This document shows, piece after piece, positions 6,231-12,922 of a DNA stretch of 19,972 nucleotides. Every line of letters starts with the position of its first letter. Position 1 is the first letter of the stretch. Under the pieces are notes generated by a model that was given only the letters and a program-made list of their open reading frames with translations, was not told the DNA's origin and made no database searches. A program made the position numbers and the translations under genes. Origin of the DNA: an uncultured Bdellovibrio sp. (GTDB taxonomy: Bacteria > Bdellovibrionota > Bdellovibrionia > Bdellovibrionales > Bdellovibrionaceae); contig CAMLRE010000002.1 in the NCBI GenBank assembly GCA_946482355.1, positions 1 through 19,972 on the forward strand, in the 5' to 3' direction.

Positions 6231-8855
6231 TTATCTTTTTTCTAGTAATGGTTTTAAAAATTTAGCGGTTTCACTGCGCGTGTTTTTAGCGACTACTTCT
6301 GGAGTACCTTTAACAACGATTTCACCGCCGTAAATTCCCCCGTCTGGGCCTAAATCAATAATATGATCGGCACACTTCATCACTTCTAAGTTATGCTCAA
6401 TCACTAAAACGGTATTACCTTGATCAGTTAATTCTTGCATAAGTTCAACTAACTTTCTGACATCGTCAAAATGAAGACCCGTTGTTGGCTCATCTAAGAT
6501 GTATAACGTTTTACCTGTTCCGCGACGTGAAAGTTCTTTTGATAACTTCACACGTTGCGCTTCACCACCAGAAAGTGTCGTTGATGACTGACCTAGCGTC
6601 ATATAATCAAGACCCACTTTATGAAGGGTTTCCAGTTTTCGGTAAATCTGTGAATGATTTTTGAAAAATTCTAACGCCTCTTCAACGTTCATAGCTAAAA
6701 CGTCGGCGATATTTTTTTCTTTGTATTTAATTTGTAAGGTTTCGCGGTTGTAGCGTTTGCCTTGGCAGGTATCACATTGAACAAACACGTCTGATAAAAA
6801 GTGCATCTCCATACGGATTTGACCGTGGCCCATGCAGGTTTCACATCTTCCGCCTTTAACGTTAAAACTAAAACGACCTGGCTCAAACCCACGAAGCTTT
6901 GCTTCAGGTAATGAAGCGTATAGATCACGAATCATCGGAAGTAAGCCAACATAAGTCGCAGGTGTTGACCGCGGTGTACGGCCAATTGGGCGTTGATTGA
7001 TATCAATCACTTTATCAATATGTTGTAAGCCTTCGATAGATTTATACGGTGAAGGCACCGCATTTGCTTTGTAAAATTCTTTGGCTAAGATTTTATATAA
7101 CGTATCGATAATTAACGTCGACTTACCACTGCCTGAAACACCCGTTACACACGTGTAAGTGCCTAATGGAATTTCTAAATCTACGTTTTGAAGATTATTA
7201 CCCGTTGCTCCCGTAAGTTTTACGAAAAGGCCATTACCTTTACGGCGTGTTTTCGGAACTGGAATTTTTCTGGCCCCTGATAAGTACTGACCCGTGACTG
7301 AGTTTGGATTTTTCATTAACTGCTGAGGTGTTCCTTCAGCGATTAAAGCGCCACCTAATTTTCCAGCGCGAGGGCCAAGGTCTACGACATAATCGGCAAA
7401 GAGAATAGTATCTTCATCATGCTCAACTAAAATAATCGTGTTACCGCGATCTTTTAATTCACCGATGATTTCAAGTAATCTATGGTGATCACGTGGATGT
7501 AAACCAATACTTGGCTCATCCATCACATACATACAACCGATTAAGGCTGAGCCCACTTGTGTTGCTAAACGAATACGTTGCGCTTCTCCGCCAGATAATG
7601 TTCTAGCTGGGCGAGAGAGCGATAAATACGAAGTTCCTACGCGTTCTAAGTAAGTTAAGCGGTCAGAAATTTGTTTTACGATTTTTTCTGCGATGAATTT
7701 TTGTTTGTCAGTCCATTTTGTTTTTTTAAAGAACTGGCTTAACTCAGTCACTGAATAGTCTGACAACTCGGCGATATTTTTTTTATCGATGAGAACATTT
7801 AAACTTTCTTGTTTTAAGCGTGTGCCTTTACATGTCGGACACGCATTTAAAATCATTTCTTCTTCTTCATCGTCGTCATCGCCGGTGGCTTTTTTACCTT
7901 TGTAAGTGTACTTAACAGAATCAAGCTTTTTACCACCCACTTCAGAATCAGAAATTTGTTCTTCTTCAACTAAATCTAATGTGCCTAAGCCGTTACAGGC
8001 TTCGCAGGCCCCTCTGGGGTTATTAAAACTGAACAAACGTGGCTCTAATTCAGGAAAGCTAAAGCCGCACTCAGGACAAGCCGAATGCATTGAAAAATTA
8101 TGTCTTTCACCATCACCGTTAGCTTTAACCGTTTCAATGACTAAACGGCCCGCCGCTAATGATAAAGCGGTGTTTACACTTTCAGATAATCTGTGTTTGA
8201 TTGAATCTTTTAAAATTAATTGATCCACCACTAAATCGATATCATGCGTTTTTGTTTTCGCAAGTTTTGTGGCTTTTTCTAAATCGATAAATTTTCCGTC
8301 GACTTTGGCTTTAACAAAACCTTTTTTAAGCCACTTCGTGAATTCAGCCATGAACTCACCTTTTTTACCTTGGGCCATCGGGGCTAAAACGTAAAACTTA
8401 GTGCCTTGTGGTTTTTTTAAAATTTCTTCGACAATGGCCTGTGGTGTTTGCGAACTTACAGGCACATGGTGAATCGGACAACAAGGTGTTCCTACTTTGG
8501 CGTATAACAAACGCATGTAATCGTAAATTTCGGTGATTGTTCCCACCGTTGAGCGCGGGCTTAAACCCACTGACTTTTGATCAATGGCAATTGCCGGGCT
8601 AAGACCCGTTACAGAATCCACTTCAGGTTTTTTTAATTGTTCTAAGAAATTGCGCGCGTAGGCTGATAAACTTTCAACGTATCGGCGTTGGCCTTCGGCA
8701 TAAACTGTATCAAATGCTAATGAAGATTTTCCTGATCCCGATAGACCAGTGAAGACAGTGATTTTATTTCGGGGAATCGACAGAGAGACATTTTTAAGAT
8801 TGTGCTCTCTGGCGCCTTTTACAACGATGTCGTTAGTTTCAGTATGTTTGGCCAT
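6231..8855 (-). CDS. uvrA: UvrABC excision nuclease subunit A, with a reduced insertion domain
   Basis: UvrA finds bulky DNA lesions and loads UvrB in nucleotide excision repair. Both ABC modules are intact: Walker A GLSGSGKSS (37-45) with signature LSGGEAQR (420-427) and MDEPSIGLHP; then GVSGSGKST (572-580) with LSGGEAQR (761-768) and LDEPTTGLH. Zinc cysteines are present at 260/263/284/287, 339/342 and 671/674/694/697. The UvrB-binding region (about 130-245) is retained. At 874 residues it is about 65 shorter than typical UvrA. The loss lies between NGLG (288-291) and CPTCKGTRL (339-347): only 47 residues, including DDDDEEEE, where E. coli has about 118 by my recollection. That is the insertion domain, which contacts DNA. 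The gene starts 15 bp after the fur stop, with no strong Shine-Dalgarno, so it is probably co-transcribed with fur. Identity is certain; the effect of the shortening is not known. Confidence 0.98.
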   Translation of the reverse strand: MAKHTETNDIVVKGAREHNLKNVSLSIPRNKITVFTGLSGSGKSSLAFDTVYAEGQRRYVESLSAYARNFLEQLKKPEVDSVTGLSPAIAIDQKSVGLSPRSTVGTITEIYDYMRLLYAKVGTPCCPIHHVPVSSQTPQAIVEEILKKPQGTKFYVLAPMAQGKKGEFMAEFTKWLKKGFVKAKVDGKFIDLEKATKLAKTKTHDIDLVVDQLILKDSIKHRLSESVNTALSLAAGRLVIETVKANGDGERHNFSMHSACPECGFSFPELEPRLFSFNNPRGACEACNGLGTLDLVEEEQISDSEVGGKKLDSVKYTYKGKKATGDDDDEEEEMILNACPTCKGTRLKQESLNVLIDKKNIAELSDYSVTELSQFFKKTKWTDKQKFIAEKIVKQISDRLTYLERVGTSYLSLSRPARTLSGGEAQRIRLATQVGSALIGCMYVMDEPSIGLHPRDHHRLLEIIGELKDRGNTIILVEHDEDTILFADYVVDLGPRAGKLGGALIAEGTPQQLMKNPNSVTGQYLSGARKIPVPKTRRKGNGLFVKLTGATGNNLQNVDLEIPLGTYTCVTGVSGSGKSTLIIDTLYKILAKEFYKANAVPSPYKSIEGLQHIDKVIDINQRPIGRTPRSTPATYVGLLPMIRDLYASLPEAKLRGFEPGRFSFNVKGGRCETCMGHGQIRMEMHFLSDVFVQCDTCQGKRYNRETLQIKYKEKNIADVLAMNVEEALEFFKNHSQIYRKLETLHKVGLDYMTLGQSSTTLSGGEAQRVKLSKELSRRGTGKTLYILDEPTTGLHFDDVRKLVELMQELTDQGNTVLVIEHNLEVMKCADHIIDLGPDGGIYGGEIVVKGTPEVVAKNTRSETAKFLKPLLEKR

Positions 8856-8870
8856 TAGACCAATATCATA

Positions 8871-9377
8871 TTACTTTTGGCAGTCTGAACATACTCCAAA
8901 AAGCTCTAGAACGTGCCCCGTCAAACGGAAGCCAAAGTGTTTAGCCACTTGTGATTGCAATTCTTCGATTTTTTCGTTTTCGAATTCACAAATCTTGCCG
9001 CATTTAGTGCAAGTTAAGTGATCGTGATGCTCTTTAGGCGTTAATTCATAACGTGAAGCGTGGCCGCCCATGCGAACTTCAGTCACTAATTCGTTGGCTG
9101 CTAGGTCGCGTAAAAAACGATAAACTGTTGCAAAGCCCACAGATGAATCGCGCACCGATACTTTTTCGAATAATTCTTGCGCAGTCACATGGCGTTCGCC
9201 AGATTTCTTGTCTCCGTCGTGCAATGACTGAAGAATTAATAAACGTTGATCAGTGATTTTTAAGTTCATCGAACGGATCATTTTTTTAAAATCGTCGATT
9301 TGGTAACGTTCAGATTTACGAACTGTTTCAGAAGTTTGGTGTACTGGTAAAATGATTGAGCTATCGATGTTTTTCAT
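8871..9377 (-). CDS. fur: Ferric uptake regulator, Fur
   Basis: The 168-residue protein shows the Fur layout. A winged-helix DNA-binding half has its recognition helix at SVGFATVYRFLRDL (79-92). A dimerisation half follows, with the metal-site motif HHDHLTC (117-123), CTKC (123-126) and a C-terminal CSDC (163-166) that completes the structural zinc site. The HHDH motif fits Fur better than PerR or Zur. With iron bound, Fur dimers repress iron-acquisition and other genes. The N-terminus is about 20 residues longer than in E. coli Fur. A later start at Met33 would cut into the first helix, so 9377 is preferred. No Shine-Dalgarno precedes the ATG, while a promoter containing a Fur box lies right upstream, suggesting autoregulation. 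It heads an operon with uvrA (15-bp gap) and the DUF475 gene. Confidence 0.95.
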   Translation of the reverse strand: MKNIDSSIILPVHQTSETVRKSERYQIDDFKKMIRSMNLKITDQRLLILQSLHDGDKKSGERHVTAQELFEKVSVRDSSVGFATVYRFLRDLAANELVTEVRMGGHASRYELTPKEHHDHLTCTKCGKICEFENEKIEELQSQVAKHFGFRLTGHVLELFGVCSDCQK

Positions 9378-9385
9378 AGCTGTTA

Positions 9386-9414
9386 GTGATACTGATAATG
9401 ACTTTCATTTGCAA
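9386..9414 (-). promoter_or_regulatory. fur promoter with embedded Fur box
   Basis: On the minus strand TTGCAA (9414-9409), 17 bp, then TATCAC (9391-9386) make a plausible promoter. The spacer holds TGATAATGACTTTCA (9393-9407, plus strand), which matches the 7-1-7 Fur consensus TGATAAT-N-ATTATCA at 12 of 14 positions. Bound Fur would block RNA polymerase, a classic autoregulation layout. The expected start (about 9379) is within a few bases of the ATG at 9377, so the mRNA may be leaderless. Confidence 0.6.
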
Positions 9415-9420
9415 ACTTTT

Positions 9421-9443
9421 AAAAAGGTAGGCCGTACCTTTTT
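9421..9443 (-). terminator. Intrinsic terminator hairpin after the beta-helix/cytochrome gene
   Basis: AAAAAGGTA (9421-9429) and TACCTTTTT (9435-9443) are perfect 9-bp arms around a 5-nt loop, GGCCG. Read on the minus strand the hairpin ends in UUUUU, 67 bp after the stop of the beta-helix/cytochrome gene and before the fur promoter. The symmetry means it could work in both directions. The stem has little G+C, so strength is uncertain. Confidence 0.55.
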
Positions 9444-9459
9444 GCGTAACGCTGCATAA

Positions 9460-9480
9460 TTTGCTTTATTGATAAGCAAA
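9460..9480. repeat. 7-bp inverted repeat in the fur upstream region
   Basis: TTTGCTT (9460-9466) and AAGCAAA (9474-9480) are perfect complements with a 7-nt loop. It sits between the end of the beta-helix/cytochrome gene and the stronger hairpin at 9421-9443. No U-run follows on either strand, so it may stabilise the mRNA 3' end or be an operator; its role is unknown. Confidence 0.35.
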
Positions 9481-9509
9481 ACGGCTGATTTTTTATAGTT
9501 AATTCAAAC

Positions 9510-11861
9510 TTAGGGGCATTTAGCTTTTAAGCTGTTCGCCCACTCTTCTACCACTTTTAAAGCTTCGGTGTGGGCGACGGATCTTCCGAGCTGAGGCATT
9601 TTTACTTCTAAGTGATCACTGGCCATGCGGTAGTAAACAATAGATTTATTTGCACCTTCAGGGTCGAAATCAAACAATCTTCCACCCGACCCTAAGCCTG
9701 CGGCCACGGGGCGTTTGCAATATCCGTAAGAATTACTTTTTGGATCTAACTCAGTTTGCAAATACAAACCTGTATTGCGAGCACCACCTTTGGGTGAATG
9801 GCAATGAGCGCAGTTAATTTCTAAGTACGCCTGCACACGGCGATCTAGCGGGCCCGATTCTGGTAAAGACCACACCGCTGTTGAAGGAACTTGTTTTAAG
9901 TCTTTCGGTAATCCAGTCAAATACGCTTTGCGGGCAAAATACACTAACTGGTTTTCAACGCTTCCATCTTCACTTGATGAAAATGTCCAATTTAAAAACT
10001 TTGCTTTTGGCCCGATCGGCGACATCGTTCCTGCGATGGTGTCAGTCATATGACAAGAAGCACACTGACGGCGATTAGGAACCGCGTAGTCGATAGTGAG
10101 TGGTTTTTCATTATGAGCTAAGATGTTGTAGCTTTCGACTTTACCACCTAAAAATAAAAATGCGTCTTCTTTTGAATGATCCCATAGATATTCAACCGCT
10201 TCCCACCCCGCTTTGCGTTTGACTAATAAACGGGTCTCGATAGCCACAGGTTTTTCTGCTTTGGGATTTTGTAAAAAGAGTGAAAATGTTTTGCTAATTA
10301 CTGTGCCTACAGGAAAATCTAAAACCGAACTTTCTGTGTACTTCATTGAAGTATTCGGCGGTAAAAAGATAAAACGGTCTTTTTCGGCGTAATCGGTGAA
10401 TAATTCATTATTTAATTTATACTTAAAACCTAGCTCATTCGGAGCTTGAGTCGCGTCAGATTTTCTCGAGAATAAATTATAATCAGATAAATTGGGGCAG
10501 TCATATTCCAAAGCCTTCCAGTTTACGCCCTTAGTTTTTTGCTTACAGATTTTAGCCACGGTTTCACGGCTTGGCTTTACAATTGAAGCCGGAAGAGCCG
10601 GAGCAAGAGCCAATTTAATTTCTGGAAATGGTTCAAGCACACAGTCATGCTGAGCTGTATCATGTGTTCCAGGGCCACCTGGAAATGGCACCCACCAGCG
10701 GTTATTATCTAAGTGCATATTACCGAATCTAACAGCTCCACCATGAGTGGTTTTATTTTTACCAATACAGATACGGTCTTGGTCAGCTAGTTTTTTTCCG
10801 GTGTAAGTTCCATCTTCGATACCGTCGTAAATAATTTCAGGTGTGGTAAACCCAAGAAGCAATTTAATGATCGCATTCATGCGCGTGCCATCGAAAAATC
10901 GAAATTTTCCTTGAGTAAAAGTATTATCGCGCACGAAAATACGGCGTGGCATGGGATCGTAATTTGTATCATCGAATTGACGTTCACTGACGGCGTAGTG
11001 AGAAACAGCGACACCAGTTAAATTGTTATCAATGATTTGATTATTAAAAATTTCAACCTCGCTATTGGCCATAATAAAAATACCAAGACCATCAGGCACT
11101 AAGTGAACAATACTTCCCGGCGTTGAAAAGTTTTTTAAATTGTTGTTGTGAACATGATTAGAAAAAACTCTGGTTTGGCGCCCGCCTTTAACTGGCAAAT
11201 TGGGTAAGTTAAAGACTAAAATTCCTGCCGTGTTATCATAAACTTCGTTATTGTATACATCTGCAAATTTAGAATTTTCAATCTCAATACCCGCCACATT
11301 ATGAGAAGCTTTGTTATTTCTAACGATAATGTTTTCACTTTGTCCTACGTAAATACCGGCATCGGATGAATCAGAGACTTCACAGTCTTCAACTAAAACA
11401 TCTTTGCTTGAAACCGGATATAATCCGTAAGCCCCGTTTTCACGGCGCGGGCCTGCTGTCCACGAAATTTTTAAACGGCGAAAAGTTACCGATTGTGCCG
11501 AGACAACTTTAACCGCGTTTCCAAAACTGTCTTCAACGGCGAAGTCTGAAAATTCTAAAGCATTGGCGCTTCCGAAAACACCTTGAGCGCCGATTTTTTG
11601 ATTTTTAAAAGACAAAATGGTTTTACCCATGCCTTGACCACGAAGTTTGATGCCGTGTTTGATAATCACCACTTCAGAATTTAAAAAGAATTTGCCTTCA
11701 GGCATGATGATTTCGGCACCATGACCGGCTTCTTCAAGGGCTTCATTTAATGACTGTTCAAAATTAGCGGCCGAAACCTGAAAGACTTCAGGGGCCTTAG
11801 CGAAAGCTGATTCGAAACCTAAAAATAGACACACGATCAGTGAAAGCTTAATGATAAACAT
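9510..11861 (-). CDS. Exported right-handed beta-helix protein fused to a diheme cytochrome c domain
   Basis: The 783-residue protein has a signal peptide (cleavage probably after FESAFA, residue 21). Residues about 45-315 are a parallel beta-helix: repeated turns such as IIVRNNKASHNVAGIEIEN and VEIFNNQIIDNNLTGVAVS, typical of the TIGR03805 group. Residues about 455-783 match the SO2930/HNE_0200 cytochrome group (TIGR03806): YNLF, ELFTDYAEKDRFIFLPP, then heme-binding CASCH (600-604) and CAHCH (684-688), and KMPQLGR (754-760), whose Met may be an axial ligand. Both families have unknown function; as I recall them they occur as neighbouring genes and sometimes as fusions, and here they are one chain. 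Heme attachment implies a periplasmic or surface place and electron transfer. It lies 45 bp after folE2. The ATG lacks a clear Shine-Dalgarno. The architecture is certain; no substrate can be named. Confidence 0.9.
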   Translation of the reverse strand: MFIIKLSLIVCLFLGFESAFAKAPEVFQVSAANFEQSLNEALEEAGHGAEIIMPEGKFFLNSEVVIIKHGIKLRGQGMGKTILSFKNQKIGAQGVFGSANALEFSDFAVEDSFGNAVKVVSAQSVTFRRLKISWTAGPRRENGAYGLYPVSSKDVLVEDCEVSDSSDAGIYVGQSENIIVRNNKASHNVAGIEIENSKFADVYNNEVYDNTAGILVFNLPNLPVKGGRQTRVFSNHVHNNNLKNFSTPGSIVHLVPDGLGIFIMANSEVEIFNNQIIDNNLTGVAVSHYAVSERQFDDTNYDPMPRRIFVRDNTFTQGKFRFFDGTRMNAIIKLLLGFTTPEIIYDGIEDGTYTGKKLADQDRICIGKNKTTHGGAVRFGNMHLDNNRWWVPFPGGPGTHDTAQHDCVLEPFPEIKLALAPALPASIVKPSRETVAKICKQKTKGVNWKALEYDCPNLSDYNLFSRKSDATQAPNELGFKYKLNNELFTDYAEKDRFIFLPPNTSMKYTESSVLDFPVGTVISKTFSLFLQNPKAEKPVAIETRLLVKRKAGWEAVEYLWDHSKEDAFLFLGGKVESYNILAHNEKPLTIDYAVPNRRQCASCHMTDTIAGTMSPIGPKAKFLNWTFSSSEDGSVENQLVYFARKAYLTGLPKDLKQVPSTAVWSLPESGPLDRRVQAYLEINCAHCHSPKGGARNTGLYLQTELDPKSNSYGYCKRPVAAGLGSGGRLFDFDPEGANKSIVYYRMASDHLEVKMPQLGRSVAHTEALKVVEEWANSLKAKCP

Positions 11862-11906
11862 GCTTTTATGTTTAGCTAAGTTTTCTTAAGCTCACAAAAG
11901 AAATGC

Positions 11907-12833
11907 TTATTGGTTTGGAAAGAAGGCGTAGTTAAAGCTTTTCTGACTAACAGCATCATGAGGGTGAAGACTCTCTTCATGACGAGTTTTAATACGGTAA
12001 CCGATAAGTTCAACCGGTTTGTGCTGAATGCGGGCTTTTAACTCAGAATCTATACGTCTAACGGCATCTTCACAGAACATTAAATTTTCTGAATTTAAAA
12101 CCGCAAAAGCCATTTCATCGGCTTTTTTAACCGCTGTTTGCACAGGAGTTTTTAGAGTGTTTTCAATGATTTGAACAAAAGACTTTAATAAATCATTCAC
12201 ATCAAAATGATCTTTATCAGTGAGTAATAATTCACACTCCATCACACTTCTTTGCGCGTGCGGAGTTGCTGGCAAGCGGTCGATCGTTTTAACAGGTTCA
12301 GATGTTTGTGAATTAAAAGTTTCAACCGAAAGAGCCGCTGATTGCGGACAGGTGCTTGAATAAAGAACGGCAAATTTAAGCCACACTTTTAAGGATTCGC
12401 CTGTGGCTTTAAGAGCTGAAACTGACACATCGTAATTGCGAAAACCTTCTTTACCACTTTTCAAAGCCTGGGTTTTTACCGGCAATTTGTAAGTTAAAGA
12501 AAGGCTTGCGTGAGTTGAGATACCTTCTTGCGACGTGATCGCTTTTGTTAAAAGTTGATCTAACCCTTGTGTCGTTAATTCTTGTTGAAGAAAGTAATCC
12601 ATCATCAACGAATAAAGGCGCGACATATGGATTCCGCGGTGACCCTCAATCAGATTTACCCCTAAAGCTAAATCACAGGGAATCAGGTTTTCGTGGTGAC
12701 GAAGTGATGACTGAATACGCTGCATCCCAACCCAGTCTAACGACTGGTAATCCTGCAGTTTTTGAATTTGAACATCGGATTTAATATCAGTGATCATCAA
12801 AGGCAATTTAGTCGAACCGGCAGGGCTTTTCAA
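11907..12833 (-). CDS. folE2: GTP cyclohydrolase FolE2 (type IB)
   Basis: FolE2 converts GTP to 7,8-dihydroneopterin triphosphate, the first step of folate (and queuosine precursor) synthesis, and is the metal-flexible alternative to FolE. The 308-residue protein carries the family marks: GHRGIHMSRL (64-73), STCPQSAALS (160-169), TPHAQRS (190-196), KADEMAFAV (237-245), LMFCEDAVRR (251-260) and ESLHPHDAV (287-295). Cys162 and His192 align with the active-site Cys and His of the family. The longer stretch between them is usual in the proteobacterial subgroup. The second Cys of the usual CPCS motif is Gln here. The start is TTG at 12833, backed by AAGGT eight bases upstream; the next ATG (12797) has no ribosome site. 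No other folate gene is nearby. Confidence 0.93.
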   Translation of the reverse strand: MKSPAGSTKLPLMITDIKSDVQIQKLQDYQSLDWVGMQRIQSSLRHHENLIPCDLALGVNLIEGHRGIHMSRLYSLMMDYFLQQELTTQGLDQLLTKAITSQEGISTHASLSLTYKLPVKTQALKSGKEGFRNYDVSVSALKATGESLKVWLKFAVLYSSTCPQSAALSVETFNSQTSEPVKTIDRLPATPHAQRSVMECELLLTDKDHFDVNDLLKSFVQIIENTLKTPVQTAVKKADEMAFAVLNSENLMFCEDAVRRIDSELKARIQHKPVELIGYRIKTRHEESLHPHDAVSQKSFNYAFFPNQ

Positions 12834-12884
12834 GTGCTATTACCTTACCTTTGTCTGGACCACAACTAAACAAGAGTTAAACAC

Positions 12885-12913
12885 GTGAAACACCCTCTAT
12901 AACTGCTTATAAT
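12885..12913 (+). promoter_or_regulatory. Promoter of the receiver-Maf-cdd operon, probably giving a leaderless mRNA
   Basis: GTGAAA (12885-12890), 17 bp, then a perfect TATAAT (12908-12913). The ATG at 12923 begins only nine bases after the -10 box, so transcription should start at or just before it. There is no correctly placed Shine-Dalgarno, which fits a leaderless or very short-leader transcript. Confidence 0.6.
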
Positions 12914-12922
12914 TTAAAGCGG

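Noticed and set aside
6695..6928. Minus-strand open frame of 77 codons within uvrA in another frame
   Set aside because: Inside the second zinc module of UvrA, whose frame is clearly the coding one.
7906..8223. Plus-strand open frame of 105 codons
   Set aside because: It lies wholly antisense to the conserved first half of uvrA, has no ribosome site and its protein shows no domain; a shadow frame.
8749..9021. Plus-strand open frame of 90 codons across the uvrA/fur junction
   Set aside because: Antisense to two conserved genes, with no domain and no ribosome site.
8871..9377. PerR or Zur instead of Fur
   Set aside because: The HHDHLTC metal motif and the iron-type operator in its own promoter fit Fur better, though metal choice is not proven by sequence.
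9460..9480. Second hairpin read as a terminator
   Set aside because: No U-run follows the stem on either strand; kept only as a repeat of unknown role.
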